Assembly (NCBI GenBank): GCA_018676385.1
Contig: JABHEX010000096.1
Location: 1 to 12,417 of the forward strand
Source: Akkermansiaceae bacterium
GTDB lineage: Bacteria > Verrucomicrobiota > Verrucomicrobiia > Verrucomicrobiales > Akkermansiaceae
Reading direction: 5' to 3'
DNA length: 12,417 nt
Shown here: one piece after another, positions 5,882 to 12,417 of the stretch
How the letters are laid out: each line of letters begins with the position of its first letter
Position numbering within the stretch: position 1 is the stretch's first letter
Notes under the pieces: model-generated
Told to the model about the DNA's origin: nothing
Databases searched by the model: none
Seen by the model: only the letters and a program-made list of their open reading frames with translations
Program-made: the position numbers and the translations under genes

Positions 5882-6382
5882 ATGCACGCATACGAACTCT
5901 TTCAAAACATCAAGCCATCGATCGTTCAAGATATGTTTCAATGGTATCGTAACGAAGACCGCAACCTCTACAAAACCGCACTCAACAGCCTCGCCACAAA
6001 CCGAAAGCTGAGACTCGCTTTTTTACAGAAAAAGCCTGTTGCCGATCAAATCGAGTGGATGCACAAAACTCTCCAGCTTAAAACCAGCGACATGATCGGT
6101 GAGCACCTCCTGCAGGTTTATTTCATGAAAGGTCAGGAAAGCATGTTAGTGATCTTCTGTGACTCCATGGAAATCCCACATGATGGCAAAGGCCAAGTCG
6201 AAGGTGTCCTTCCCGAGACTCTGGATGCCGGCAAACTAAAAACTGCCGTAGATGCCCTACTGGAAAAAAACGATCCAGCACTTGTCTCGCTCTACCTTCA
6301 CACATTCAATATACAAACCCCCGATGGATGGAAAGAATTGGGTGAAATCTTGAAAAATGACGAGCGATTGAAGCTCAGCTAG
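5882..6382 (+). CDS. Hypothetical protein (166 aa), probably soluble and helical
   Basis: I do not recognise a family. The 166-residue product starts MHAYELFQNIKPS and has no signal peptide or membrane segment. The first part (about 1-75) reads as several amphipathic helices rich in basic and aromatic residues (YRNEDRNLYKTALNSLA, RKLRLAFLQKKPVADQIEWMHKTL). The middle (about 80-95) contains a likely strand pair, EHLLQVYFMKGQESMLVIFCDS, and the rest is again helical with LDAGKLKTAVDALLEKNDPALVSLYLHTFN. The gene lies 38 bp behind tyrS on the same strand and 239 bp ahead of mreB, so it may be co-transcribed with tyrS. Its codon usage looks like that of its neighbours, arguing against a spurious frame. 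The unit before the start is the G-free heptamer leader. Confidence 0.8.
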   Translation: MHAYELFQNIKPSIVQDMFQWYRNEDRNLYKTALNSLATNRKLRLAFLQKKPVADQIEWMHKTLQLKTSDMIGEHLLQVYFMKGQESMLVIFCDSMEIPHDGKGQVEGVLPETLDAGKLKTAVDALLEKNDPALVSLYLHTFNIQTPDGWKELGEILKNDERLKLS

Positions 6383-6491
6383 AAATCATCACAGCTAAGT
6401 GGGGATATCTAAGCCAAGCCCCTGTTTTTCAACGCTTTCCGTGTGTTACGCCTTGACCAATCGCGTCCAGCACTAAATAGTCATTGGCCGC

Positions 6492-6525
6492 GTCACACTG
6501 ACACGTCAAACTCATCTTATTGACG
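6492..6525. promoter_or_regulatory. Cluster of alternating GTCA/TGAC boxes upstream of mreB
   Basis: In the 239-bp gap before mreB, GTCA (6492-6495), TGAC (6499-6502), GTCA (6505-6508) and TGAC (6521-6524) alternate in orientation. CGTCAA (6504-6509) and TTGACG (6520-6525) form a perfect 6-bp inverted repeat with a 10-nt spacer, and GTCA-CAC-TGAC (6492-6502) is a second small dyad. This could be an operator for the rod-shape operon or a transcript hairpin. No convincing -10 box is correctly spaced from the TTGACG, so I do not call a promoter. An isolated TTGACC (6453-6458) with TAAATA (6474-6479) has a 15-bp spacer, which is short. Confidence 0.35.
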
Positions 6526-6577
6526 AGCCCCGTGAGCTGTTGCAATCGGCTCTCAGGTAAGACGAATTCTCAATTTA

Positions 6578-6607
6578 TTTAACTTATTCACATTTAACTT
6601 TTTAACC
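6578..6607 (+). repeat. 15-bp imperfect tandem repeat in the mreB leader
   Basis: TTTAACTTATTCACA (6578-6592) is followed by TTTAACTTTTTAACC (6593-6607), identical at 12 of 15 positions. Inside each copy a TTAAC/TTCAC half-motif recurs at 7-8 nt. The leader from 6565 to the nucleotide before the mreB ATG (6622) is 57 nt long and contains no G. It resembles the heptamer leaders but with a 15-nt period, so it may be related or just low complexity. Confidence 0.6.
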
Positions 6608-6621
6608 CAAATTTTCATTTC

Positions 6622-7659
6622 ATGTTCAAGAAATTCTTTTCACTCCGATCCAATGATATCGGAATCGACCTCGGCACCGCTAACACCCTAGTTTACGTCA
6701 AAGATCACGGTATCGTTTTACGCGAACCCTCAGTGGTCGCTATCAATTCTGGCACCAACGAGGTGCTTGCAGTCGGGGACGACGCCAAGCGCATGCTCGG
6801 CCGCACCCCGGGAAACATTGTAGCTATTCGCCCACTGAGAGACGGTGTCATTGCCGACTTCGAGGTCACCGAGGCCATGCTTCGCCATTTTATTCGCAAG
6901 GTGAACAACGGCCGACGCCGGTCCAACCCGCGTGTAGTAATCGCTGTGCCATCTGGCATCACAGAAGTAGAGCGAAGAGCCGTAAGAGAATCTGCCGAGC
7001 AGGCTGGTGCTCGCGAAGTTTATCTCATAGAAGAGCCAATGGCTGCAGCCATTGGGGTTGGCCTCCCCGTTCAAGATGCAGCAGGTAACATGGTTGTAGA
7101 TATAGGTGGCGGCACGACCGAGGTTGCTCTCATTTCTCTATCAGGCATCGTTTACAGCAGAAGCGTTAGAACTGCAGGTGACGACTTAGACGAATCGATT
7201 GTGCAGTATATGAAGCGTGCCTATAATCTTATGATCGGCGAACGTACCGCCGAGGAAATCAAGATCCGCCTCGGCTCCGCCGCTCCCCTACCCAAGGAAA
7301 CGAGCATGGAGGTCAAGGGCAGGGATCTCGTCGCGGGTCTACCAAAAACCATCACCATCACATCTCAGGAAATTCGCGATGCCATGAGTGACCCACTCAC
7401 TACCATCGTAGATGCTGTCCGCACAACCCTTGAACGCTGCCCGCCAGAGCTGGCTGCTGATCTAGTTGACCGCGGTATCGTATTAGCAGGCGGGGGCGCA
7501 CTCTTACGCGGACTCGACAAGCTTTTACGAGAGGAGACAGGGCTGCCAGTTCACGTCGCCGAGGACCCCCTAAGTGCAGTTGCTGAGGGGGCTGGAAAAG
7601 TTCTCAGTGAAATATCATTCCTACGCCGTGTAGCTAGCACAACAAGTAGTAGTAGTTGA
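6622..7659 (+). CDS. mreB: Rod shape-determining protein MreB (bacterial actin)
   Basis: MreB polymerises on ATP under the inner membrane into short filaments that guide lateral wall synthesis and maintain rod shape. The actin/Hsp70 ATPase core is complete: phosphate-1 motif GIDLGTANTLVYV (14-26), REPSVVA (34-40), phosphate-2 MVVDIGGGTTEVALIS (157-172) and adenosine motif GIVLAGGGALLRG (285-297). The N-terminus MFKKFFSLRS is an amphipathic basic/aromatic stretch, as in MreBs that bind membrane directly. Length 345 is normal. The C-terminus ends in a short Thr/Ser tail, STTSSSS, encoded partly by four AGT triplets. It is the first gene of the mreB-mreC-mreD-mrdA-RNase G cluster, preceded by 239 bp without a gene, which fits a promoter there. 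ATG 6622 precedes the conserved start; no Shine-Dalgarno is present. Confidence 0.98.
   Translation: MFKKFFSLRSNDIGIDLGTANTLVYVKDHGIVLREPSVVAINSGTNEVLAVGDDAKRMLGRTPGNIVAIRPLRDGVIADFEVTEAMLRHFIRKVNNGRRRSNPRVVIAVPSGITEVERRAVRESAEQAGAREVYLIEEPMAAAIGVGLPVQDAAGNMVVDIGGGTTEVALISLSGIVYSRSVRTAGDDLDESIVQYMKRAYNLMIGERTAEEIKIRLGSAAPLPKETSMEVKGRDLVAGLPKTITITSQEIRDAMSDPLTTIVDAVRTTLERCPPELAADLVDRGIVLAGGGALLRGLDKLLREETGLPVHVAEDPLSAVAEGAGKVLSEISFLRRVASTTSSSS
7645..7656 (+). repeat. (AGT)4 trinucleotide run at the mreB 3' end
   Basis: Four AGT codons directly before the TGA stop encode the terminal Ser-Ser-Ser-Ser of MreB, and another TAGTAGTA lies just after the stop. Short triplet runs can change length by slippage, which here would only alter the number of terminal serines. 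Confidence 0.6.
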
Positions 7660-7694
7660 GCTTTTAGTAGTAACATTCTCAAGCTCAGAACATC

Positions 7695-8528
7695 ATGAAG
7701 CCGCTGAATTTGATAACACTCCTGCTATTTATCGCAGGTGCAGCATGGGCACTCACACGCAGTGAGGGCACTGTCCGCAGTATTCAGAATTCATACTACG
7801 CTGTCATCAGCCCCTTCCTGAAAGGCGGCTCGAGCATTGAGAAAAAAGCATCCGCATTCATTGACGAAGTCGAACATTCCAAGGCATGGGAAACCAAATA
7901 CAACCTCGCTAAAGAAGAGCTCGATGAAAAACGTGTGGAGGTAGCTCACCTTCGCAAGCTCGAGTTAGAAATTGCTCAACTCCGACAAGCTCTCAAATTT
8001 CAGCAGCTCACGCCCTTTAAGGTGCTAGCTACTAAAATCATCCGCCGTCAGCCTTCAACCTGGTGGCACACCGTCACGATTGATCGCGGCGAACAACAGG
8101 GCATTGGCGTCCAGCTCCCAGTCCTCTCCCCCGAGGGGCTTGTGGGTAAAGTCGATGCACCATCTGCAAACACATCCACCGTGATCCTACTTACAGACGA
8201 AAGTTGCCAAGTTTCAGCGAAAGTTGATGGCACTCCGGAAGTAGGCATCCTCAGCGGGCAACGTGGACTTACAGGCGACAATCCGTCACTTAAGCTTCGT
8301 TTCCTCAGTAAAGACGCCACTATTGAACCCGGCATGCTCGTCTTCACGACGGGTCGAGGGGGGCTCTTTCCTCCTGACATTCTTCTTGGTGAAATCAAGT
8401 CGTTCGAACCCGGACCCTTGCATGGAGAAGCACTCGTCAAGCCTGCGGTGGACTTTGCAACACTACACACTGTGTTCGTAAAAATCCCTGACTCACCAGA
8501 GTCACAAGCAAGCAAGGCGAATCCATGA
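7695..8528 (+). CDS. mreC: Rod shape-determining protein MreC
   Basis: MreC is a bitopic membrane protein that links MreB to PBP2 and RodA and activates PBP2 in the periplasm. Residues 5-20 (NLITLLLFIAGAAWAL) form one membrane anchor. About 60-105 is a charged coiled coil with heptad-like Leu/Ala spacing (KEELDEKRVEVAHLRKLELE region). The periplasmic two-barrel domain follows, with recognisable family motifs WHTVTIDRGEQQGI (124-137), PVLSPEGLVGKVD (142-154), STVILLTD (161-168) and GMLVFTTGRGGLFPPDILLGEI (split about 213-234). Length 277 is typical. It begins 35 nt after mreB and overlaps mreD by 4 nt (ATGA), indicating translational coupling. No Shine-Dalgarno is obvious before ATG 7695. Confidence 0.96.
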   Translation: MKPLNLITLLLFIAGAAWALTRSEGTVRSIQNSYYAVISPFLKGGSSIEKKASAFIDEVEHSKAWETKYNLAKEELDEKRVEVAHLRKLELEIAQLRQALKFQQLTPFKVLATKIIRRQPSTWWHTVTIDRGEQQGIGVQLPVLSPEGLVGKVDAPSANTSTVILLTDESCQVSAKVDGTPEVGILSGQRGLTGDNPSLKLRFLSKDATIEPGMLVFTTGRGGLFPPDILLGEIKSFEPGPLHGEALVKPAVDFATLHTVFVKIPDSPESQASKANP

Positions 8529-9112
8529 TCAAATATATCATCAGTATTACTCTCTTGATCCTTGCCGCGTGTATGCTGCAGCAGTTTCTTCCCTCCATCG
8601 GGGGCTTACATGGTGCACGTGTTCTTATCCTCCCTCTCGTTTTTCTCTGTGCAGCAGTCAGCGTAAATTTTGCCAGTATGCTAATGCTTGCGTTCATCTG
8701 TGGCTTCTTATGGGATGCACAAAATGCACTCGGGCCATCAGGCGGCGATATAGAAATTTATACGAGCCCGGTCGAGAATCTACGCTTTGGTTACAGCATT
8801 ATTCTTTATGCCATGATGGGCCTGCTCATGCAGGGGATCCAACCTCTTTTCAAAAGAGGGAAATGGCATATATCCTCTCTGTTAGCTGGGATTGCCATTT
8901 TTTTCTATCTGTTTGCTGAGTTTCTTCTCATTAACCTTGTTCGTGGCGACTTTGTATTCCCGCGCGCTGCATTCTACAGAATCTACCTCACGAGTGCACT
9001 CACCATGCTTTTCTCACCCTTCATCTTCTGGCTAATTTTCCAACTCGCGTCTGCATGTCATCATACCATCCGGTATACTGGTCTAAAAAAAGAGCACCGC
9101 TATATCGACTAA
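8525..9112 (+). CDS. mreD: Rod shape-determining protein MreD
   Basis: MreD is the polytopic inner-membrane partner of MreC. The 195-residue product is hydrophobic, with about six predicted membrane segments near 4-20, 31-48, 50-66, 88-106, 116-138 and 152-176, and a GFLWDAQNALGP stretch (60-71) like the conserved G-x-x-x-D loop of the family. MreD sequences diverge strongly, so the call rests on topology, size and position between mreC and PBP2. Its ATG overlaps the mreC stop (ATGA). An AAGG lies 7 nt before the start, the only Shine-Dalgarno-like match I noticed in the cluster. The short C-terminal tail is basic, with positive charges likely cytoplasmic. Confidence 0.93.
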   Translation: MIKYIISITLLILAACMLQQFLPSIGGLHGARVLILPLVFLCAAVSVNFASMLMLAFICGFLWDAQNALGPSGGDIEIYTSPVENLRFGYSIILYAMMGLLMQGIQPLFKRGKWHISSLLAGIAIFFYLFAEFLLINLVRGDFVFPRAAFYRIYLTSALTMLFSPFIFWLIFQLASACHHTIRYTGLKKEHRYID

Positions 9113-9124
9113 CTATCTTCCAAC

Positions 9125-11248
9125 ATGGAACCACGCTACCGCCTAAGACTATACCTCCTCACCGCCATCATCCTTGTCGGGTTCGGTGCGTTGTTGTCGC
9201 GGCTGTATCAATACCAGATAAAAGAACGCTCAGAATTCCTGCGACAGGTTCCATCAAACTACACGGTCACTATTCGCGAACCAGGTATTCGAGGTGACAT
9301 CACAGATCGTAACGGCATCACGCTTGCAAGAAATCAACGTAATCACGAGGTCGTATTCAACTTGGAGGAGATTCGTAACGACTATAAACGCCACCTCATC
9401 GAGACCAGAGGTAAAGACGACCCCCAGGTTAAGCAGTTTCGCCAACTTAAAACCCACGAAATTGTCAACATTTGGGTTCGCCCAAGACTCGCCATCCATG
9501 GGCTAGACAACAAATATAGTTCAAATGCCTTAAATACTCATTACATCACCCACGGTGGCCTAGTCCCATTCACCTTTCGCGATAATTTAAGCTACGATCA
9601 ATTCGCTCATTTCGCAGAACACAATCTCGAGCTTGCTGGCGTAAATATCCGTATCAGTCCCAGGCGTGAATACCTTTATGGCTCCCTCGCTTCGCACATT
9701 CTTGGGTATGTCAAACAATGGGAAAAGGGAGATATACCCGATGATGCGAAACGTAAGTTCAAACACTACACAGGCGATGGCAAGGGTATCGCAGGCGTTG
9801 AAGCCACAATGAATTCACACCTTACCGGCTCCGAGGGCATCAAAACCATACTCAAAAACGAAAAAGGTAAGATTCTAAGTATGGTCGACTATATCAAACC
9901 CGACGTTGGCTCACGCGTTGAGCTCACCATTGATTCCCACGTTCAATGCTTAGTAGAAAATACACTGCGCCGTGTAGGCCGTGCCGCCGCCGTCGTGCTA
10001 AACCCGAATACAGGCGAGGTTCTCGCCATGGCATCTGTTCCAGACTTCACTCCAAGCTATTTCGTCCCCAGCATCGATCCCGAAGCATGGAAAAATTATA
10101 CCTCCAATCGTGCACATCCATTGGTGAACAAAGCAATCAACAATTTCACCCCCGGATCCACTTTTAAGCTCCCCACTGCAATCGCAGCTGCTATCCATGG
10201 TCACGCATTTGATCATGAAGACTGTTCAGGATACGTAGCATACGGAAACGTCAAGATTCGCTGCTGGAAACGCAGTGGCCATGGACGTCTAGACCTGCAG
10301 GAAGCAATTCAGCGATCGTGCAACTGCTACTTCATGGAAATCGCCAATAAAATCGGTAGTAAAAAAATGTTAAGCTCGTTCCAGCTCCTCGGGCTGGGGC
10401 TCAAGACCGGCATTGAATTACCCTCTGAATCTTCAGGGTTTATTCCTGGAAATCGATTCTGGAAACAACAGCTTCACCCAGGTTCTGCCGTCACTCCAGC
10501 TATCACCGGCATGATGTCCATCGGACAGTCGGACAGCGCCGCCAGCCCACTACAAATGGCAGCGCTGGTTGGAGCTATTGCTAATCGCGGGCAATATTAC
10601 AAACCACGTATCGTCAAACGAGTCATTCATCCGCACAATGGCGTTGTCGTACAAAACCAACCAAACCTAAAAGTGAACTTGCTCCAAGAAGGCCTCAAGA
10701 CCGTTCACGTTGAGCGAATTCGTAATGGCATGTTTCTTGCAGCCAACAAATTAGGCGGTACCGCACGCCGTGCTGCCGTAAAAAACAGAGCTGTGTGCGC
10801 CAAGACAGGAACCGCTCAAACAACTGATATGGGAATCAAGTCAAACGACGCATGGACCGTCGCTTTCGCTCCGTATGATCGTCCACGCTACGTCGTTGTA
10901 GTTGCCGTAAAACAAGGTGAATCCGGCGGCGCTGTCGCTGGCCCACTCGTTCATCTGATCATGCGCGGCTTATTCGCGCGTGACGAAGGCCGAGAACTTC
11001 CACTCGTTAAAATGACAGAATACAACGGTGATTTCCTAGTACGAAAAGAAGTGGAACTGACCGATCAAGATAACTTGCTCAACATTACTTTCGAAGACAA
11101 CGGAGAAACTGGCAATGAGATTGAGAATATCACAACTACTTCCCCTGCCCCAGTAATGATCCGACCTCGCTTACCTAAACCTACCATCCGACAACCGATC
11201 GACGAAGAGGGCTCCACAGCCCCAAAGGCAATCATCATTGAAGAATAA
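9125..11248 (+). CDS. mrdA: Penicillin-binding protein 2, class B transpeptidase of the elongasome
   Basis: PBP2 cross-links peptidoglycan during cell elongation together with RodA and is a beta-lactam target. The chain has a short cytoplasmic N-terminus and one membrane anchor (about 10-28). The class B pedestal/dimerisation region starts with REPGIRGDITDRNGITLA (51-68), and an HILGYV motif follows at 191-196. The transpeptidase domain carries all three catalytic motifs: PGSTFK (343-348, Ser345 nucleophile, Lys348), SCN (398-400) and KTG (560-562). The CSGY...RCWKRSGHG segment (367-387) matches PBP2s and contains two cysteines. After the transpeptidase domain (about 620) comes an extra tail of about 85 residues, acidic and then Pro/Thr-rich and ending AIIIEE, which E. 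coli PBP2 (633 residues) has in a different, shorter form. The gene begins 12 nt after mreD, without a Shine-Dalgarno. rodA is not within the window. Confidence 0.97.
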   Translation: MEPRYRLRLYLLTAIILVGFGALLSRLYQYQIKERSEFLRQVPSNYTVTIREPGIRGDITDRNGITLARNQRNHEVVFNLEEIRNDYKRHLIETRGKDDPQVKQFRQLKTHEIVNIWVRPRLAIHGLDNKYSSNALNTHYITHGGLVPFTFRDNLSYDQFAHFAEHNLELAGVNIRISPRREYLYGSLASHILGYVKQWEKGDIPDDAKRKFKHYTGDGKGIAGVEATMNSHLTGSEGIKTILKNEKGKILSMVDYIKPDVGSRVELTIDSHVQCLVENTLRRVGRAAAVVLNPNTGEVLAMASVPDFTPSYFVPSIDPEAWKNYTSNRAHPLVNKAINNFTPGSTFKLPTAIAAAIHGHAFDHEDCSGYVAYGNVKIRCWKRSGHGRLDLQEAIQRSCNCYFMEIANKIGSKKMLSSFQLLGLGLKTGIELPSESSGFIPGNRFWKQQLHPGSAVTPAITGMMSIGQSDSAASPLQMAALVGAIANRGQYYKPRIVKRVIHPHNGVVVQNQPNLKVNLLQEGLKTVHVERIRNGMFLAANKLGGTARRAAVKNRAVCAKTGTAQTTDMGIKSNDAWTVAFAPYDRPRYVVVVAVKQGESGGAVAGPLVHLIMRGLFARDEGRELPLVKMTEYNGDFLVRKEVELTDQDNLLNITFEDNGETGNEIENITTTSPAPVMIRPRLPKPTIRQPIDEEGSTAPKAIIIEE

Positions 11249-11262
11249 TAAACTTCCCCCAA

Positions 11263-11290
11263 TAACAACTCTCTACTATCTACTAACTAC
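11263..11290 (+). repeat. Four 7-bp tandem units in the RNase G leader
   Basis: TAACAAC (11263-11269), TCTCTAC (11270-11276), TATCTAC (11277-11283) and TAACTAC (11284-11290) are consecutive units. Positions 1, 4, 6 and 7 (T, C, A, C) are identical in all four. An A-rich 8-nt stretch then leads to the ATG at 11299. The 55 nt from 11244 to 11298 contain no G and no Shine-Dalgarno. The layout, 28 bp of heptamers plus 8 nt plus ATG, is the same as at trmD and the 166-residue gene, but the unit sequence is different. Confidence 0.8.
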
Positions 11291-11298
11291 TTAAAAAA

Positions 11299-12417
11299 AT
11301 GATTAAACGTATCAAAAAAGCTCTTGGCATTGAAAACACCACGCCCATGCAAGGCACTTCACTCGTCATCAACTCAGAAAAACTCGAACGCCGCGTTGCT
11401 CTCATCGAGGAGGGCTCCCTAGAAGAATACAATCTGGAACGTGAAGGCGATCTCAATATCGTGGGCGGTATTTTCAAAGGCACTGTTAAAAATATCGAAC
11501 CTGGCTTGAAAGCCATGTTTGTTGATATAGGCCTAGAAAAAAATGCATTTCTTCACTTCTGGGATGCCATTCCGGCAGCGCTAGATAACGGCCTCGAGGA
11601 AATTCAACGTGAGGGGCAGAAAAAAAAGAAGAAAAAACAAAAGCGTATCACTTCAAAGGATATACCCAGCATTTATCCCCAAGGGTCTGAAATTATGATT
11701 CAAGTATCTAAAGGTCCCATTGGAAATAAGGGCCCTCGCGTTACAACGAATATCTCAATGGCTGGTCGCTACCTCGTATTAATGCCCTACTCTGACCAAT
11801 TTGGAATCTCTCGTAAGGTAGACGATCCAAAAGAACGTCAGCGGCTACGCCGTATTATGCAAAAACTTCAGGTCCCTGAAGGCATGGGCATCATCATGCG
11901 CACTGTCGCTACTGGCCAACGCGCACGCCATTTCGTGCGTGATCTTGCTATTTTGTTAGAGCAATGGTACGCGGTTGAAGATAAACGCATCAACCAAAAG
12001 GCGCCAGTCTGCTGCTTCCGCGAACCAGGTCTCATTGAGCGTAGTGTGCGCAGTTTTCTTACTGATAACGTAGGCCAAGTTATCTGCGACAATGAGAATA
12101 CAACCAATGAGATGCGCGAAATCGCAGGGCGTATTTCACGTAGAGCAAAACGCCGTATTCACCACCTTCCATCCCGTCAGTCAATTTTTGAAAAACTCAA
12201 CCTGCAGAAACAAATTGATGAGGCATTCTCACGGCAAGTATGGCTCAAGTGCGGTGGTTACCTCGTGATTGATGAGACCGAAGCCATGATCACCGTCGAC
12301 GTTAATACAGGTCGCAATAAGGGATCTAAAGATGTCGATAAAATGCTCCTAGAAACAAATGTCGAAGCGGCTCAAGAGGTTGCCCGCCAACTGAGATTGC
12401 GTAACATAGGTGGTCTC
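11299..12417 (+). CDS. rng: Ribonuclease G/E family endoribonuclease (partial, C-terminus outside window)
   Basis: RNase G/E enzymes make 5'-end-dependent cuts in single-stranded A/U-rich RNA and mature rRNA; RNase G genes often follow the mre cluster. The visible 373 codons begin with a short basic leader, MIKRIKKALG, and a family-like core LVINSEKLERRVALIEEG. The S1-like domain includes GIFKGTVKNIEPGLKAMFVDIG (split about 57-78) and KNAFLHF, then a lysine-rich insertion near 107-116 that breaks the S1 fold and is absent from E. coli RNase G. VSKGPIGNKGPRVTTNIS (136-153) is the 5'-sensor/S1 end. The DNase I-like catalytic domain shows YLVIDETEAMITVDVNTGRN (about 321-340), where D334 corresponds to the first catalytic Asp. 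The second catalytic Asp and the zinc-link cysteines lie beyond the window. ATG 11299 is 50 nt after the PBP2 stop. RNase E rather than G cannot be excluded without the C-terminus. Confidence 0.95.
   Translation, partial: MIKRIKKALGIENTTPMQGTSLVINSEKLERRVALIEEGSLEEYNLEREGDLNIVGGIFKGTVKNIEPGLKAMFVDIGLEKNAFLHFWDAIPAALDNGLEEIQREGQKKKKKKQKRITSKDIPSIYPQGSEIMIQVSKGPIGNKGPRVTTNISMAGRYLVLMPYSDQFGISRKVDDPKERQRLRRIMQKLQVPEGMGIIMRTVATGQRARHFVRDLAILLEQWYAVEDKRINQKAPVCCFREPGLIERSVRSFLTDNVGQVICDNENTTNEMREIAGRISRRAKRRIHHLPSRQSIFEKLNLQKQIDEAFSRQVWLKCGGYLVIDETEAMITVDVNTGRNKGSKDVDKMLLETNVEAAQEVARQLRLRNIGGL

Overview
The window looks like a chromosomal housekeeping segment from a diderm bacterium of the Planctomycetota-Verrucomicrobiota-Chlamydiota group, most likely Verrucomicrobiota and perhaps an Opitutales/Puniceicoccales relative. 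The reasons are lpxB (lipid A outer membrane), the order mreB-mreC-mreD-PBP2-RNase G, a small membrane protein with an N-terminal 'SPYQAP' motif of a kind common in planctomycetes and verrucomicrobia, and starts that almost never carry a Shine-Dalgarno sequence. The taxonomic call is inference. I see no phage, IS element, CRISPR array or sign of recent transfer.

Layout. A partial lpxB (minus strand, C-terminus outside the window) diverges from trmD (plus). An 80-residue orphan gene (minus) and a 431-bp AT-rich gap lead to comF (plus, TTG start). comF converges on rnc (minus, RNase III), which lies behind a tRNA-His gene and a four-helix membrane protein, all on the minus strand. The membrane protein diverges from tyrS (plus). 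tyrS is followed by a 166-residue orphan protein and then the rod-shape operon: mreB, mreC, mreD (ATGA overlap), the transpeptidase PBP2 (mrdA) and the start of an RNase G/E gene cut by the window end.

Functions. The 3' half is the elongasome: MreB filaments, MreC and MreD in the membrane, and PBP2 cross-linking the lateral wall, with RNase G downstream as in many bacteria. The 5' half holds lipid A synthesis, tRNA modification and charging (TrmD, tRNA-His, TyrRS), RNase III and a ComF-type phosphoribosyltransferase.

Most interesting signal. Several plus-strand genes start behind leaders that contain almost no G and no Shine-Dalgarno motif. At three of them (trmD, the 166-residue gene, RNase G) the leader is built of four 7-bp tandem units followed by exactly 8 nt and ATG. 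The unit sequence differs at each gene (CTTCAAA type, TTTTATC/TTAYCTC type, TAWCTAC type), so these are not copies of one dispersed repeat. tyrS has a degenerate version in the same register, and mreB has a 15-bp tandem repeat inside a 57-nt G-free leader. This may be an unstructured, periodic translation-initiation or regulatory element that replaces the Shine-Dalgarno sequence, and it deserves a genome-wide test.
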